Origin: a virus
Strand: one strand, 5' to 3'
DNA: 37,272 nt
IMG/VR virus record: IMGVR_UViG_3300043446_004447
Span: 1 to 37,272 of that record
Position 1 is the stretch's first letter. The number at the start of each line of letters is the position of its first letter. The notes under the pieces were generated by a model. The model searched no databases. It was not told the DNA's origin and worked only from the letters and a program-made list of their open reading frames with translations. Below are positions 19,715 to 27,048 of the stretch, in pieces. The translations under genes were made by a program, and so were the position numbers.

Positions 19715-20920
19715 TTAGAACGCATAATTTAGATCAAGTTGTAGGCGATTATAGCCACGATTTGAAATCATCTTCATCGTTGCTAATGTTGCTGGTGGAG
19801 TCACAATTGCAACTGCCGACGGAACATTGATATTTGTTTCGTTGACAAAATATGTTGCATTGGCTTTCCAACCTTTCGATACTTGGTAAGCAGCACGGAA
19901 CGCATGTCCCTGTGATTCTGTGTTACCACCACCGAAATCAGAATCAACCCACTGTCCAAACAATGCATCTTTCTCAACCTTCTGGTGAAGGTATCCAACT
20001 TCCCAAGAACCAGGAAGGGATGCTTTGCCGAGTGTAACACCATATGCAAGAGCATTCTTGAATTTTGGTGCCTTATCGTTTTTTGCCCAATCAACAACAA
20101 GTGTGGCTGGTAGACCAGCAACCTTTGTGTTTACTTCAGCAAGTGCATTTACAACATCATAATCGTATGCAAGACATGATGCACCAGCAGCACAACCAGA
20201 TGACTTTGTTGTGTTACCGAATACACCATTGATTGTTGCTTGAGTGACGGTCTGATTCTTAACTGCTTTGTGGTTGAAATAACCAACAGCAACAGTCATA
20301 TTAGAGTCATCATTCAAACGATTCTTCATACCGATTTGATAACCAACTAGGCGAGTATCAACTGCAGATGCGCGCTCGATTAGATCTGTAGCGAACACAT
20401 TTGCAAAGATGCCTGTTGGTGCGTGGTTTAGCGCAACTGCTGCACCTTCTGGGTTGACATCCTTATCAAAGAAATAAGAACTTGTTGTCACCCATGGGTA
20501 CTTCATCTTACCTAGTGTTACCTTGGCAAGTGCGTTTGGTTGCCACTCAACATATGCTAGATCGAGATCTAGTGCTTTCTTCGAGTTAGCGTCACCGAGT
20601 GTCTGATTGCCTGAACGAGCATCACCATTTTCTGTAGTTGTGAAACCAACTTCAACTTTGGTGTTGTCATTTACGGCAGCAGTTGCACTCAAACGAACAC
20701 GAATACGATCACGATTGCGATCTACTGGATTGTATTGTTGAGTGATGTTTTCGTTGCGAAAACGAAAGTCACCCTTCCACTTCCAGCGAGTCGCAATATC
20801 TTTGGCAAGAACATCAGACAAGTTGTCAACAGATGCTTGAACATCTGCTGCACTTTGTGCAAATGAAGTGCCGCCGATCATAGATCCCAAAATAACAAAT
20901 GCTAGAATTGCTTTACGCAT
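19715..20920 (-). CDS. Outer-membrane porin (putative Porin_5-type)
   Basis: 401 aa. A Sec signal peptide MRKAILAFVILGSMIGGTSF ends near residue 22. A short helical stretch (VQASVDNLSDVLAKDIATRW) is followed by FRFRNENITQQYNPVDRNRD and repeated amphipathic beta strands with alternating aromatic ends. The chain ends LQLDLNYAF, with the C-terminal Phe needed for BAM-dependent insertion. It resembles bacterial 'putative porin' proteins of about this length. In the cassette with PstS, an anion or phosphate channel is the simplest role, but selectivity cannot be read. AGGAG precedes the ATG; 26 bases separate it from pstS; a strong terminator follows. Confidence 0.88.
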   Translation of the reverse strand: MRKAILAFVILGSMIGGTSFAQSAADVQASVDNLSDVLAKDIATRWKWKGDFRFRNENITQQYNPVDRNRDRIRVRLSATAAVNDNTKVEVGFTTTENGDARSGNQTLGDANSKKALDLDLAYVEWQPNALAKVTLGKMKYPWVTTSSYFFDKDVNPEGAAVALNHAPTGIFANVFATDLIERASAVDTRLVGYQIGMKNRLNDDSNMTVAVGYFNHKAVKNQTVTQATINGVFGNTTKSSGCAAGASCLAYDYDVVNALAEVNTKVAGLPATLVVDWAKNDKAPKFKNALAYGVTLGKASLPGSWEVGYLHQKVEKDALFGQWVDSDFGGGNTESQGHAFRAAYQVSKGWKANATYFVNETNINVPSAVAIVTPPATLATMKMISNRGYNRLQLDLNYAF

Positions 20921-20946
20921 ATCCTTCTCCTATCAATACCGCGAAA

Positions 20947-22002
20947 TTACGGCGAAAAGTTTTTGAGTGACTTCACATCTGCCTTTGTTTTTGCAAGTTC
21001 AGATTTACTCAATGGCACCAAGCCACGGTCAGAAAGATATCCTTCCGTACCTGCTGCCTTGTCACTCACATACTCATCCATAAATTCTTTCATGCCAGGA
21101 ATCGTACCAATGTGCGCTTTCTTGACATAAACGAACAATGGACGAGATGTCACATATTTAGTTGAAGCAATTGTTTCGAAGGTAGGGGCAACTCCATCGA
21201 TTGCCAAACCTTTGATTTTATCAGCATTTTCTTCAAGAAAACTGAAACCAAAAATACCGAGAGCCTCTGGTTTTGCTTCAATCTTCTGAACGATTAGATT
21301 ATCGTTCTCACCTGCTTCAACATATACACCGTCTTCACGGATTGTATCACAAATTCTTTTGAATCTCTTTTCATCCAAATCTTTGACACCTTTGATCCAA
21401 GGATAAGTTGAACAACCTGCTTCCATGAACAACTCAACAAAAGAGTCGCGTGTTCCAGAAGTTGGTGGTGGACCAAGAACTTCAATCTTGACTGCTGGCA
21501 AAGATGGGTTTACATCTTTCCATGTCTTGTATGGATTTGGAATCAACTCACTCGTGTTTGCTGGATTTGGTACTTGCTTTGCGAGTGCAAGATAAACATC
21601 TTTGCGAGTGAGCGCATTGAGTTTTCCTTTCTTTGACTCAGCAATCGTCAAGCCATCGTAACCAATTTTAACTTCAACAATTTCTTTTACACCCTTTTGT
21701 TGGCACTCAGCAAACTCTGCTGGCTTCATGCGGCGTGATGCGTTGACCATATCTGGGAATTGTGGACCAACACCATTACAAAATAATTTCACACCACCAC
21801 CTGTGCCAGTGCTTTCCACTTTTGGTGTCTTGAACTTGCCTTGACGACCAAATTGTTCAGCAACAGTTGTAGTGAATGGATAGACTGTTGATGAACCAAC
21901 AATCATAATTCCATCACGACCTGCTTGCGCATGTGCGAATGGTGCGAGTAGAATGCTTGTGAAAGCAATACTGGCTAAAGATGCTAATATTCGATTTTTC
22001 AT
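20947..22002 (-). CDS. pstS: Phosphate-binding protein PstS
   Basis: 351 aa, full length. Signal peptide MKNRILASLASIAFTSILLA...AHA (cut near 26). Phosphate-site blocks: IVGSSTVYPF (about 34-43), STGTGGGVKLFC, NASRRMKPAE, GYDGLTIAES, PPTSGTRDSFVELFM and a C-terminal SRPLFVYVKKAHIG. It would sit in the periplasm and deliver phosphate to the host PstCAB transporter, since no pstC, pstA or pstB gene is in the window. GAGGAAG lies upstream of the ATG. It follows the PlcP-like gene by 15 bases and precedes the porin, so one message is likely. Confidence 0.95.
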   Translation of the reverse strand: MKNRILASLASIAFTSILLAPFAHAQAGRDGIMIVGSSTVYPFTTTVAEQFGRQGKFKTPKVESTGTGGGVKLFCNGVGPQFPDMVNASRRMKPAEFAECQQKGVKEIVEVKIGYDGLTIAESKKGKLNALTRKDVYLALAKQVPNPANTSELIPNPYKTWKDVNPSLPAVKIEVLGPPPTSGTRDSFVELFMEAGCSTYPWIKGVKDLDEKRFKRICDTIREDGVYVEAGENDNLIVQKIEAKPEALGIFGFSFLEENADKIKGLAIDGVAPTFETIASTKYVTSRPLFVYVKKAHIGTIPGMKEFMDEYVSDKAAGTEGYLSDRGLVPLSKSELAKTKADVKSLKNFSP

Positions 22003-22017
22003 ATTTCTTCCTCTTTG

Positions 22018-22788
22018 TTAAAACTTTTCTATTACATTATCCTGATAATTATGAAGATAATCCACAATTTCCCAAGTACCATCATGATGCTCAACTAATG
22101 CTGTACAAGATTCAACCCAGTCACCATCATTCATATATTCAATACCGTTGATTTCTTTTATGGTTGCTCTGTGAATATGCCCACAGATCACACCATGTGA
22201 ATTATATTTTTTTGCATAGTCTGTTATGAGATTTTCGAAGTCTGACATATATGCAACTGCTTCTTTCGTTTTATTTTTTAAGAATGCACTCAAACTCCAA
22301 TAAGGCATATTGAATTTATTTCGGAGTTTATTGAGAAGGTGATTCATTGAGAGTAACACATCATAAAACCAGTCACCGACATGGTAGAGCCAAGAGAGTT
22401 TTGTAGCAAGTGCAGCGTCAAATAGATCACCATGAATAACCATATATCTTTTGCCGTTAATTGCGTTATAGCGACATTGATTTACCAATTCAATGTTACC
22501 AAAGCGAATATCGTAAGGAAGTAAATCCCTAAAAGCATCGTCATGGTTTCCCACAACATAAACCACTCGAGTGCCTTCTTTAGCAATCTTAAGAATTTTA
22601 CGGACGACATCTGTATGTGTTTGTAACCAAAAGAATTTTCGTTTTAGTCGCCAACCATCAATAATATCGCCGACCAAAAAGAGATTTTCGCAAGAATTAT
22701 CTTTTAAAAAATCTTTTAGCAATAAAGCCTTACATCCTCTAGAACCCAAATGTACATCAGATATAAAAATAGATTTATACTTGGTCAT
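22018..22788 (-). CDS. PlcP-like metallophosphoesterase (phospholipid-degrading family)
   Basis: 256 aa. Calcineurin-type metal motifs: SDVHLG (D11, H13), GDIIDGW (D41), GNHDD (N81, H82), IHGD (H119), CGHIH (about 215). Beyond these, it keeps the long blocks that I recall from PlcP, the phospholipase C of phosphate-starved rhizobia and marine bacteria: HLGSRGCKA, LVGDIIDGWRLKR, PYWSLSAFLKNKTKEAV and GDWVESCTALVEHHDG. PlcP splits phosphatidylcholine/PE/PG to diacylglycerol plus phosphoalcohol. Databases often label relatives UDP-2,3-diacylglucosamine hydrolase (LpxH-like), which remains the alternative. Start MTKYKSIFISD has AGGAG seven bases upstream. Confidence 0.85.
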   Translation of the reverse strand: MTKYKSIFISDVHLGSRGCKALLLKDFLKDNSCENLFLVGDIIDGWRLKRKFFWLQTHTDVVRKILKIAKEGTRVVYVVGNHDDAFRDLLPYDIRFGNIELVNQCRYNAINGKRYMVIHGDLFDAALATKLSWLYHVGDWFYDVLLSMNHLLNKLRNKFNMPYWSLSAFLKNKTKEAVAYMSDFENLITDYAKKYNSHGVICGHIHRATIKEINGIEYMNDGDWVESCTALVEHHDGTWEIVDYLHNYQDNVIEKF

Positions 22789-22790
22789 GA

Positions 22791-22809
22791 GTGCTCCTGA
22801 GGCGAGCAC
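22791..22809 (-). promoter_or_regulatory. Hairpin over the plcP-like ribosome binding site
   Basis: In the message: GUGCUC, GCCUCAG, GAGCAC, then UC and the AUG at 22788. The 6-bp stem takes up the last three bases of the AGGAG Shine-Dalgarno. Folding would block ribosome entry, so translation of the whole phosphate cassette could be regulated here. Confidence 0.55.
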
Positions 22810-22824
22810 TTATATAGATCGGAA

Positions 22825-23025
22825 TTATTTCCGTTGTATTAAAAAATGGGGGTCATCGGCTAAATGGATGAAAATATTTTTGAGTCCGTCCACCTGCTGA
22901 ATATGCCCCCATGGACCTGGACGCTTGGCTGAGTAATAGGAATCGGACTTACGAATGAGAACCCATTCGTTGCCGTATAATTCTAGAAATCTGTGACCGT
23001 AAAGGGATTTTGGCTGGAGAAACAT
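22825..23025 (-). CDS. Conserved hypothetical protein, 66 aa
   Basis: MFLQPKSLYGHRFLELYGNE, then WVLIRKSDSYYSAKRPGPWG, and IFIHLADDPHFLIQRK. The 'SAKRPGPWG...LADDPHF' pattern looks like a real conserved small phage protein. The function is unknown. The ribosome site is weak. It is the first gene after the TATAAATA box and lies 36 bases ahead of the plcP-like gene, so it may open that operon. An inverted repeat CGGAA-N4-TTCCG (22820-22833) covers its stop codon. Confidence 0.7.
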   Translation of the reverse strand: MFLQPKSLYGHRFLELYGNEWVLIRKSDSYYSAKRPGPWGHIQQVDGLKNIFIHLADDPHFLIQRK

Positions 23026-23149
23026 AAAGAAAGACTCGGTTCATCTATCGTGATACAGTGCGCCCTGCATCCTAGATTCCTCTTTTACAAAAGCAGCCAT
23101 CGCCATGCGACAAACCTTACACCGAGTTGAGGTGGGGCGGCTGGTGTAT

Positions 23150-23157
23150 TATTTATA
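23150..23157 (-). promoter_or_regulatory. T4-type late promoter candidate TATAAATA
   Basis: Exact match, on the minus strand, to the T4 late promoter -10 element TATAAATA, 125 bases ahead of the 66-aa gene and the phosphate cassette. T4 late promoters have no -35 box, so one 8-base match in AT-rich DNA is weak support. The 124-base stretch 23026-23149 has no credible gene (a 21-codon frame at about 23038-23103 lacks support). Confidence 0.35.
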
Positions 23158-23162
23158 TAATT

Positions 23163-23408
23163 TTATGATGCAACAGTGAAAGATTTTACAAAAGGTAAAC
23201 GAAATGATCGCCACCCTGCTGCATCAATGTCCCACACTGAGATGTTTTGAGCAGTTGATTCTTTCATTGCATGTCCCTGTGGAACTGGAACATACTCTGG
23301 CAATAGAGTGCACTTCATTGTACGCTCTGTTCCATCAACCTTTGTAAATGTCACACTCATGATATTCTTACGCAACATTTCCAAAACTGTATCTCTTTCT
23401 AATTCCAT
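23163..23408 (-). CDS. WYL_2/DUF2693-like small SH3-fold phage protein
   Basis: 81 aa. VLEMLRKNIMSVTFTKVDGTE, RTMKCTLLPEYVPVP and VWDIDAAGWRSFRL are the blocks of a very common tailed-phage family with a small SH3-like barrel. Its role is not established; nucleic-acid binding has been suggested from the fold. One base from the upstream gene. Confidence 0.85.
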   Translation of the reverse strand: MELERDTVLEMLRKNIMSVTFTKVDGTERTMKCTLLPEYVPVPQGHAMKESTAQNISVWDIDAAGWRSFRLPFVKSFTVAS

Positions 23409-23409
23409 C

Positions 23410-23763
23410 TTACACCTGTGCTAGTATCGGCTTCAAACAATTTTGCGGTAACTTACAATCGCGGAAAGTCACTTTGATAATTTCCTTGATTGTTTTCTTG
23501 GGCATGCACCCTTCTTTTACCATCACTCCATTGTATCCTGCTTTGGCGTGATTGTCAATAAATCTCTTCACATCACCAATATGAGCCTTCATGAACTCGA
23601 TTGTTTCTGGTTCACCAGTTGGCTTGAATGTAAGAACATGATACTTGTAACATTGCAATTCTTCGTTGATTGGTGTTTTCTTGTCAGTGAAACGATAGAT
23701 TGTGGTTTCCAAATCTTCACCAGCGATCCCCCATAATGCTCCGTCGATGTCGTCTAGGTTCAT
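23410..23763 (-). CDS. Hypothetical protein, 117 aa
   Basis: MNLDDIDGALWGIAGEDLET start, FKPTGEPETIEFMKAHIGDV middle, then GCMPKKTIKEIIKVTFRDCK. Mixed alpha/beta. The family is not recognised. It is coupled to the UDP-xylose synthase-like gene by a TAATG junction. Confidence 0.65.
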   Translation of the reverse strand: MNLDDIDGALWGIAGEDLETTIYRFTDKKTPINEELQCYKYHVLTFKPTGEPETIEFMKAHIGDVKRFIDNHAKAGYNGVMVKEGCMPKKTIKEIIKVTFRDCKLPQNCLKPILAQV

Positions 23764-24704
23764 TATCTGCTCCTGAAGTATTCGATTGTTTTATCCAATC
23801 CCTCCGACAACGCAATTTTAGGTTCCCAGTCCAATTTGTCTTTTGCTAAATCAATAATCGGCTTGCGTTGCTTCGGGTCGTCAATTGTCTGTGGTTTGTT
23901 AACAATATAACCTTTTCCAACTTTCTTTCTTATTATACTCGCCAATTCAGCAATAGTAAACTCTCCTGGATTACCAAGATTTATCGGACCAGTTTCTTCC
24001 GAAAATGCAAATCTTGTAATCCCTTCAATCAGATCATCAATGTATTGAAAACTTCTTGTTTGTGTTCCGTCACCATAAATTTCGATTGGTCCGTCAGCCA
24101 ATGCATTTACAATAAAGTTGCTGACGACACGACCATCGTTCTTTGCCATTCGCGGACCGTATGTGTTGAAAATACGGAACACACCAATATTTAGATCGTA
24201 CTTTCTTTTGTAATCAAAGAATAAGGTTTCTGCTGCTCTCTTGCCCTCATCATAGCATGCACGAGGACCAGTTGTGCTCACATTACCATAATAACTTTCT
24301 GGTTGTGGATGAACTTCTGGGTCGCCATAAACTTCAGAAGTCGATGCTTGCACTACTCTGGCTTTGACTGCTTTCGCCACATCCAAGCAATTCTTCGCAC
24401 CAAGAATGCTGGTCATCATTGTATAGATTGGTTCTCGTTGATAATGAATTGGAGAAGCAGGACAGGCAAGATTAAAAATATAATCAATGTTCATTGTATC
24501 AAAACTGTTTGTAAACAACTTCGATGTAATGTCCATATTAAAGAAAGAAAAATTTGGATTATCAAACAGATGCTCAATGTTTCGCTTTGAGCCTGTATAA
24601 TAATTATCAACAGCGATTACTTTATATCCATCCTTGAGTAATCTGTCACAGAGATGCGATCCAACGAATCCAGCACCACCAGTCACCAAACATGTTTTAG
24701 TCAT
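23763..24704 (-). CDS. UDP-glucuronate decarboxylase (UDP-xylose synthase)-like SDR enzyme
   Basis: 313 aa, normal length. GGAGFVGSHL (9-18) binds NAD. NLACPASPIHYQREP, ASTSEVYGDPEVHPQ (T122 area), then GPRACYDEGKRAAET with the catalytic Y151 and K155 (YxxxK), NTYGPRMAKNDGRVVSNFI and TRSFQYIDDLIEG are characteristic of UXS, more than of other nucleotide-sugar epimerases. It would convert UDP-glucuronate to UDP-xylose. Partner: the UDP-glucose dehydrogenase-like gene at 268-1155. AAGGAT precedes the ATG; three bases separate it from the oxygenase. Confidence 0.88.
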   Translation of the reverse strand: MTKTCLVTGGAGFVGSHLCDRLLKDGYKVIAVDNYYTGSKRNIEHLFDNPNFSFFNMDITSKLFTNSFDTMNIDYIFNLACPASPIHYQREPIYTMMTSILGAKNCLDVAKAVKARVVQASTSEVYGDPEVHPQPESYYGNVSTTGPRACYDEGKRAAETLFFDYKRKYDLNIGVFRIFNTYGPRMAKNDGRVVSNFIVNALADGPIEIYGDGTQTRSFQYIDDLIEGITRFAFSEETGPINLGNPGEFTIAELASIIRKKVGKGYIVNKPQTIDDPKQRKPIIDLAKDKLDWEPKIALSEGLDKTIEYFRSR

Positions 24705-24707
24705 AAA

Positions 24708-25319
24708 TTATCCTTCATTATCTCGAAGTTTTCTTAAAAACCATCCAGTCATTATATATTTTGGTTGCGTATATACCGTCAACCCTCTATGCACATGCGT
24801 CATTCCAGCAGGAAATATACAAACCATGCCTTTTTGTGGTTGCAATTTAACTGCTTGATATAAAAATTCAGTTTCAGCCTCATTCTGAGGCATTGTGTTT
24901 AAGTAGATAGTCCAGACCAATTCTCTTCTAATAGCATCCATGGTATCATGTTTTTCATAATGCCAAGTATGGAATCCGCCATATGGCATTGTTCTTTGCA
25001 CCTTTAGTGTGCTATATTCATGAGAACCATATGCAAGTTGCCCATAGTGAATTTTATATTCACTATAACACTCATAAATTTTTTCGTAGACAACTTCACA
25101 TAATTGATTTATAATTGGGTAATTTGAAGAAATATTAGGTGGTAAATCGTTTAAATCAATACTAACATCTTTGCGTTGCATATTAGTATTTGGATATTCC
25201 AATTTTCCGCGCGAAATTACATCGGGATATTTCGTGATAATATTTTCAAATATACCTATAATATCTTCACAGATATTATCTGGAACTGCTTTTCTCCAAG
25301 TATGAATAAAATTTGTCAT
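24708..25319 (-). CDS. 2OG-Fe(II) oxygenase 4 (prolyl-hydroxylase-like)
   Basis: 203 aa. YGGFHTWHYEKHD gives HxE-type iron ligands (H120, E122). RRELVWTIYLNTM is the usual strand after the first ligands, and FPAGMTHVHRGLTVYTQPKYIMTGWF supplies the distal His (H175 or H177) and Arg/Lys for 2-oxoglutarate. The use of Glu instead of Asp is tolerated in the superfamily. The substrate is unknown; neighbours in nucleotide-sugar metabolism do not settle it. ATGA overlap with the RuvC-like gene. Confidence 0.8.
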   Translation of the reverse strand: MTNFIHTWRKAVPDNICEDIIGIFENIITKYPDVISRGKLEYPNTNMQRKDVSIDLNDLPPNISSNYPIINQLCEVVYEKIYECYSEYKIHYGQLAYGSHEYSTLKVQRTMPYGGFHTWHYEKHDTMDAIRRELVWTIYLNTMPQNEAETEFLYQAVKLQPQKGMVCIFPAGMTHVHRGLTVYTQPKYIMTGWFLRKLRDNEG

Positions 25320-25873
25320 ACATTCTCTTTTTCAGTCTTGTCAATCATATATCTTGCAATATACCAAGCGTCGACGATATCAGTTGTTGGTGAACCGAGT
25401 TTAGTCGTAGGAGATATTATACTATGTAAATCAACAAAAGTATCGTTTACAAACGCTTCGTACATTTTCTCTTTTGTTGCATTTCCTTTCCCAGTTGCAT
25501 ATTTCTTAACAACGGTTGGAGGAACTGTAAAGAACTTGTATCCATTCTTGTATAGCATGTACTTTAACAAACCACAGTTTTCGGCAAGATTAAATACTTT
25601 TCCCTTTGAGCCGAACGAATAGTCTTCAATTAAAATGGTGATCTTTTCTTTGTCAAAGTCAGCAAGGATTTCAAGAACCCAAGTGGCGATATTTTCATAT
25701 CGCTCTTGATCGGTCATATAATCATCATGTTCTTCGCCAAGGATATTATGAACCTTACCTTGTACTGTCTTGCGATCGTTGAGGAAATAGAAGAATGAAT
25801 TTGAGAATGTTTTGTCTCGACATATGCAGACACAAGGAGAGGTCAGCGAATAGTCGATACCAACATAAATCAT
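25316..25873 (-). CDS. RuvC-like Holliday-junction endonuclease (RNase H fold)
   Basis: 185 aa. YVGIDYSLTSPCV (D7), ILIEDYSFGSKGKVFNLAEN (E83) and DIVDAWYIARY (D165/D168) are the acidic residues of a RuvC-type active site, with the conserved PPTVVKKYATGKGNATKEKM loop that contacts junction DNA. It likely resolves branched replication and packaging intermediates, the job of endonuclease VII (gp49) in T4, using a different fold. Coupled by ATGA on both sides. Confidence 0.85.
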   Translation of the reverse strand: MIYVGIDYSLTSPCVCICRDKTFSNSFFYFLNDRKTVQGKVHNILGEEHDDYMTDQERYENIATWVLEILADFDKEKITILIEDYSFGSKGKVFNLAENCGLLKYMLYKNGYKFFTVPPTVVKKYATGKGNATKEKMYEAFVNDTFVDLHSIISPTTKLGSPTTDIVDAWYIARYMIDKTEKENV

Positions 25874-26082
25874 TCTTCGTAATCGTCGTCAGTGCCTAAA
25901 TCGGCATCTTCATTGAGAAACGAATCTTCTTCGTCATCATTGAAGTTTAGTTCTTCGTTTTCATTATCGTAGAAATCACCGCAAAATGGGCAATGACTTG
26001 GTGAGTAACTGACTTCATCGTCTTCGAATGACAATGCAAATGTTGATCCACAGTTATCACATGTTAGTTTTAGATCTGGCAT
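25870..26082 (-). CDS. Zinc-ribbon protein with acidic tail, 70 aa
   Basis: MPDLKLTCDNCGSTFALSFE with CxxCG, then HCPFCG (second CxxC), the four ligands of a zinc ribbon, and an Asp/Glu-rich tail. The ATG at 26082 has AGGGG upstream and follows the previous stop by one base, so the longer frame that overlaps the upstream gene is not used. It may be an adaptor for the replication/repair proteins around it (inference). Confidence 0.75.
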   Translation of the reverse strand: MPDLKLTCDNCGSTFALSFEDDEVSYSPSHCPFCGDFYDNENEELNFNDDEEDSFLNEDADLGTDDDYEE

Positions 26083-26083
26083 T

Positions 26084-26428
26084 TCAACCCCTCGTAATCG
26101 CTGTAATTCTTTCAATTTGCTTATCAATTACTGGCGCACGATTTGGCCAATTAATGTAAGCCTTTTCTGGATTTTTCTTTAGATTAATTAGGAGTGGTAG
26201 AATCATGCCTTCCACTTCCTTGAGTTTTGCTTTATATTTTTCTTCGATTGATTTGATTAATGCGGTCTCAAGAGTTTTTTCTTGAGCATCGAGCAATGAA
26301 TCAATCTTTGCTTGTAGTGCTGCAATTTCTTCACTATTTTGTTGTGTTGCTGCAGTGGATGTCGGTAGAACATCGCTATCTGCAAAACTAAAACCAAAAT
26401 CGTAATCGTCGGTTGGTGATGTTGCCAT
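26084..26428 (-). CDS. Conserved phage protein, 114 aa
   Basis: N-terminal DDYDFGFSFADSDVLP, a coiled-coil centre (EEIAALQAKIDSLLDAQEKT), and MILPLLINLKKNPEKAYINWPNR near the end. T4-like cyanophages have proteins with 'DyDFGFt' and 'ilPLLnNLkkNPek.YI.WPnR', found among virion or late genes (recalled). It is the first gene after the 26429-26595 intergenic region, so probably heads its own operon. Confidence 0.75.
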   Translation of the reverse strand: MATSPTDDYDFGFSFADSDVLPTSTAATQQNSEEIAALQAKIDSLLDAQEKTLETALIKSIEEKYKAKLKEVEGMILPLLINLKKNPEKAYINWPNRAPVIDKQIERITAITRG

Positions 26429-26595
26429 TTAATTTCTCCAAAGTTATTTTTTATATAGTCGCTTTATTTGATGTGGCAGCATCCACAGAGCATGACGAAT
26501 GCCCTTGTATTTCCATGTGAATCGAAAGATGATCCACAGACTGTTGAGACTCCCAAGAGTCCGATTGAGCGACATTTTTTCTTATACTACACATG
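26429..26595 (-). promoter_or_regulatory. Intergenic region with likely promoter for the 26084-26428 operon
   Basis: 167 bases between a terminator and the 114-aa gene. On the minus strand GTATAAG lies near 26580 and TATATAAAAAATA near 26455, the latter close to a T4-like late -10. No exact copy of the five-fold bipartite element is present. No small gene is convincing. Confidence 0.35.
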
Positions 26596-26628
26596 CAAAA
26601 AAACTGGGGGACTTTTCAGTCCCCCAGT
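26596..26628 (-). terminator. Strong intrinsic terminator after the lipoprotein gene
   Basis: ACTGGGGGACT, GAAA, AGTCCCCCAGT on the minus strand: 11-bp perfect stem with a tetraloop, followed by seven Ts. It closes the nrdJ-lipoprotein transcription unit. Confidence 0.95.
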
Positions 26629-26641
26629 CGTAGCCTAACAA

Positions 26642-26815
26642 TTACTGTGCAGCTGGTGCTTCAGCAGCAGGTGCAGCAGCGTCAGCGGCTGGTGCTGCAG
26701 GTGCTTCAGCAGGAGCAGCAACTTCAGCAGCAGGAGCGGCTGGAGCAACTTCTTCTTTTGTACCACAAGCAACAAGTGAAAGAGCAACGAGACCGAGAAC
26801 GATAGACTTCTTCAT
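26642..26815 (-). CDS. Ala/Pro-rich outer-membrane lipoprotein, 57 aa
   Basis: MKKSIVLGLVALSLVACGTK holds a signal peptide and lipobox LVAC (Cys17). The mature part is built from short repeats of Ala, Pro and Glu (APAAPAAEVAAPAEAP), about 40 residues with no Lys/Arg after the first few. Asn/Gly follow the Cys poorly for retention signals; with Gly at +2 it probably reaches the outer membrane. AAGGAG is seven bases before the ATG. It overlaps the upstream 78-aa gene by ATGA. It could block receptor sites (superinfection exclusion) or act in lysis; neither is shown. Confidence 0.85.
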   Translation of the reverse strand: MKKSIVLGLVALSLVACGTKEEVAPAAPAAEVAAPAEAPAAPAADAAAPAAEAPAAQ

Positions 26816-27048
26816 ATATTTTCTCCTTGGTTATTTACGATCAACTTCATCCGCTCATCGTCAATTCCTCGACGATGAGTGTACGAACTACAAATTCGTA
26901 TTCTATCTTGAGTAAAGGTTACAAGAGCCTTATTATGTAGGGCAACTGTCCAATAGATGTCATGCCCCCCAGACTCAATCAGAATTGCATACCCATCGCC
27001 GAGCGGCGTTTCTACAGGTATCAATTCTGTGAGTTGGAGTAATGACAT
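26812..27048 (-). CDS. Hypothetical protein, 78 aa, between nrdJ and the lipoprotein
   Basis: MSLLQLTELIPVETPLGDGY, IESGGHDIYWTVALHNKALV, then RIRICSSYTHRRGIDDERMK. Beta-rich; this 'ETPLGdG.ai....' beginning occurs in small phage proteins of unknown role. TAATG joins it to nrdJ and ATGA to the lipoprotein. Confidence 0.75.
   Translation of the reverse strand: MSLLQLTELIPVETPLGDGYAILIESGGHDIYWTVALHNKALVTFTQDRIRICSSYTHRRGIDDERMKLIVNNQGENI

Noticed and set aside
22789-23162. Pho box upstream of the phosphate cassette
   Set aside because: I found no pair of CTGTCAT-like 7-mers with 4-base spacing; TGTCGCAT near 23100 stands alone.
26593-26805. Plus-strand Gln-rich open frame
   Set aside because: It is the antisense image of the Ala/Pro repeat lipoprotein, and its Gln runs come from the GC-rich repeat codons.
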